From the NCBI GenBank assembly GCA_008933705.1, contig WBUN01000021.1, forward strand, positions 1-64,000: a stretch of DNA of 64,000 bases, given 5' to 3'. Under the pieces are notes generated by a model. That model had not been told where the DNA came from and ran no database searches. It saw nothing but the letters and a program-made list of their open reading frames with translations. How positions within the stretch are numbered: the stretch's first letter is position 1; each line of letters opens with the position of its first letter. Source of the DNA: Hyphomicrobiaceae bacterium. Its GTDB lineage: Bacteria > Pseudomonadota > Alphaproteobacteria > Rhizobiales > Hyphomicrobiaceae. The position numbers and the translations under genes are program-made. Positions 63,232-64,000 of this stretch are shown in pieces.

Positions 63232-64000
63232 GTGCTGAAGCTGGTTGCGATATTCATTGACGGCCTCGTCTACGCCTCCTGGCTCTTCATGGTGTCGGTG
63301 GGCCTGACGCTCATCTACGGCGTCATGAAGATCCTGAATATCGCGCACGGCAGCCTGTTCGCTCTCGGTGCCTACGCGGCGGCGTCTCTTGTGGGCGCCT
63401 ATTTTGCCAGCGGTCTGCCGCCGGCCGGCAGCTACGTGGTTCTTCCCGTGGCTGCCGTGATCGTTGGCGCGTTCTTCGGCCTCCTCATCGAGCGCGGCAT
63501 TCTGCGCTTCATGTATGGCCGGGACGAGGTGCTGATGGTGCTTGTCACCTATGCGGTGTTCCTCGTCCTGGAGGATGTGATCAAGCTTGTCTGGGGTGTC
63601 GACCCGTACTTCACCGCACAGCCCTACGGCCTGCTCGGGACCATCGACGTGCTGGGGCTGCCCTATGCGGTCTATGACTTCGCCCTCATCGCGATCGCGT
63701 TGGCTCTCGGCGCAGCCGTGTGGTGGGGTCTCAACCGCACCGGGCGGGGCAAGCTGCTCGTCGCCGTTATTCACGACCGTGAAATGAGCCGGGCGATGGG
63801 CATCAACGTGACGGCGATGTTCCTGGTCACCTTCATCATCGGCTCGATGCTTGGTGCTATCGGGGGCGCGCTGACAGCGCCCAAGATCTCGGTCGTGCCC
63901 GGCATAGGCGTCGAGGTCATCGTGCTCGCCTTCGCCGTGGTGGTGATCGGAGGCCTTGGCAGCATCGGCGGGGCGGCGGTCGGGGCGTTGGTCGCAGGCT
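63232..64000 (+). CDS. ABC transporter permease, LivH-type (cut by window edge)
   Basis: At least 256 residues, open at 64000. GVMKILNIAHGSLFALGAY is the LivH signature; the coupling loop is VIHDREMSRAMGINVTAMF; AVVVIGGLGSIGGAAVGA near the edge is family-typical. GTG 63232 has GGAGATC upstream. It serves the importer of the two preceding binding proteins; livM-, livG- and livF-type genes are expected beyond the window. Confidence 0.88.
   Translation, partial: MLKLVAIFIDGLVYASWLFMVSVGLTLIYGVMKILNIAHGSLFALGAYAAASLVGAYFASGLPPAGSYVVLPVAAVIVGAFFGLLIERGILRFMYGRDEVLMVLVTYAVFLVLEDVIKLVWGVDPYFTAQPYGLLGTIDVLGLPYAVYDFALIAIALALGAAVWWGLNRTGRGKLLVAVIHDREMSRAMGINVTAMFLVTFIIGSMLGAIGGALTAPKISVVPGIGVEVIVLAFAVVVIGGLGSIGGAAVGALVAG

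Overview
The window is GC-rich and densely coded, and reads as a chromosomal segment of an alphaproteobacterium, probably in the order Hyphomicrobiales. The evidence is the GC content, several branched-chain-amino-acid-type ABC systems, an adenylate kinase with a four-cysteine lid, FNR/FixK-type operators, and CTAG-flanked and REP-like repeats. Its core is a sulfur-oxidation locus of the reverse dissimilatory sulfite reductase (rDsr) type, so the organism is probably a facultative sulfur oxidiser. Genus cannot be fixed without a database search.

Layout. 1-300: the tail of an IS5-like transposase and two CTAG-flanked inverted repeats. 280-6673: an MFS transporter and a complete ABC importer (livG, livF, binding protein, livH, livM). 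6705-8801 (minus): a copper-type multicopper oxidase with two small secreted Cys/His-rich proteins. 8937-12656: a Crp/Fnr regulator with its own anaerobox, a frameshifted ompW, and a PolX-type DNA polymerase with an anaerobox. 13434-17383: an NfeD-type membrane protease, a slipin and a secreted protein with three internal repeats.

17900-36306 is the sulfur region: tusA; an ArsR-family regulator with the two cysteines of persulfide sensors; sirohaem synthase cysG (minus); an anaerobox; a DsrC paralogue that lacks its penultimate cysteine; a divergent three-gene unit (TauD-like dioxygenase plus two small proteins); then dsrA-B-E-F-H-C-M-K-L-J-O-P-N and a DUF4202 gene, closed by a hairpin. CysG supplies sirohaem for DsrAB. 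TusA and DsrEFH relay sulfur to DsrC. DsrAB with DsrL oxidises the carried sulfane sulfur to sulfite, and DsrMKJOP handles DsrC trisulfide or electrons at the membrane.

36756-44281: adenylate kinase, an IS3 remnant, a small aromatic-CoA set (ligase, flavoprotein monooxygenase, dehydrogenase, extradiol dioxygenase), a decayed binding-protein remnant and a glycosyltransferase. 44856-54555: GYD protein, glutamine synthetase, a small conserved protein, a dead-cyclase/TIR fusion, and an operon of a ThDP enzyme, a 73-aa protein and an alpha-oxoamine synthase, followed by a secreted protein and a second ThDP enzyme. 54556-55968 is a gene-free block of nested repeats. 55969-64000: an NtrC-type two-component system, a sigma-54-type promoter, two ABC binding proteins, a Tat-exported metallo-hydrolase and an ABC permease cut by the window edge.

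Most distinctive points: a redox (FNR) and persulfide (SqrR-type) control layer around a complete rdsr cluster, an unexplained divergent operon inside it, and CTAG-targeting repeats that share the stop codons of three genes.
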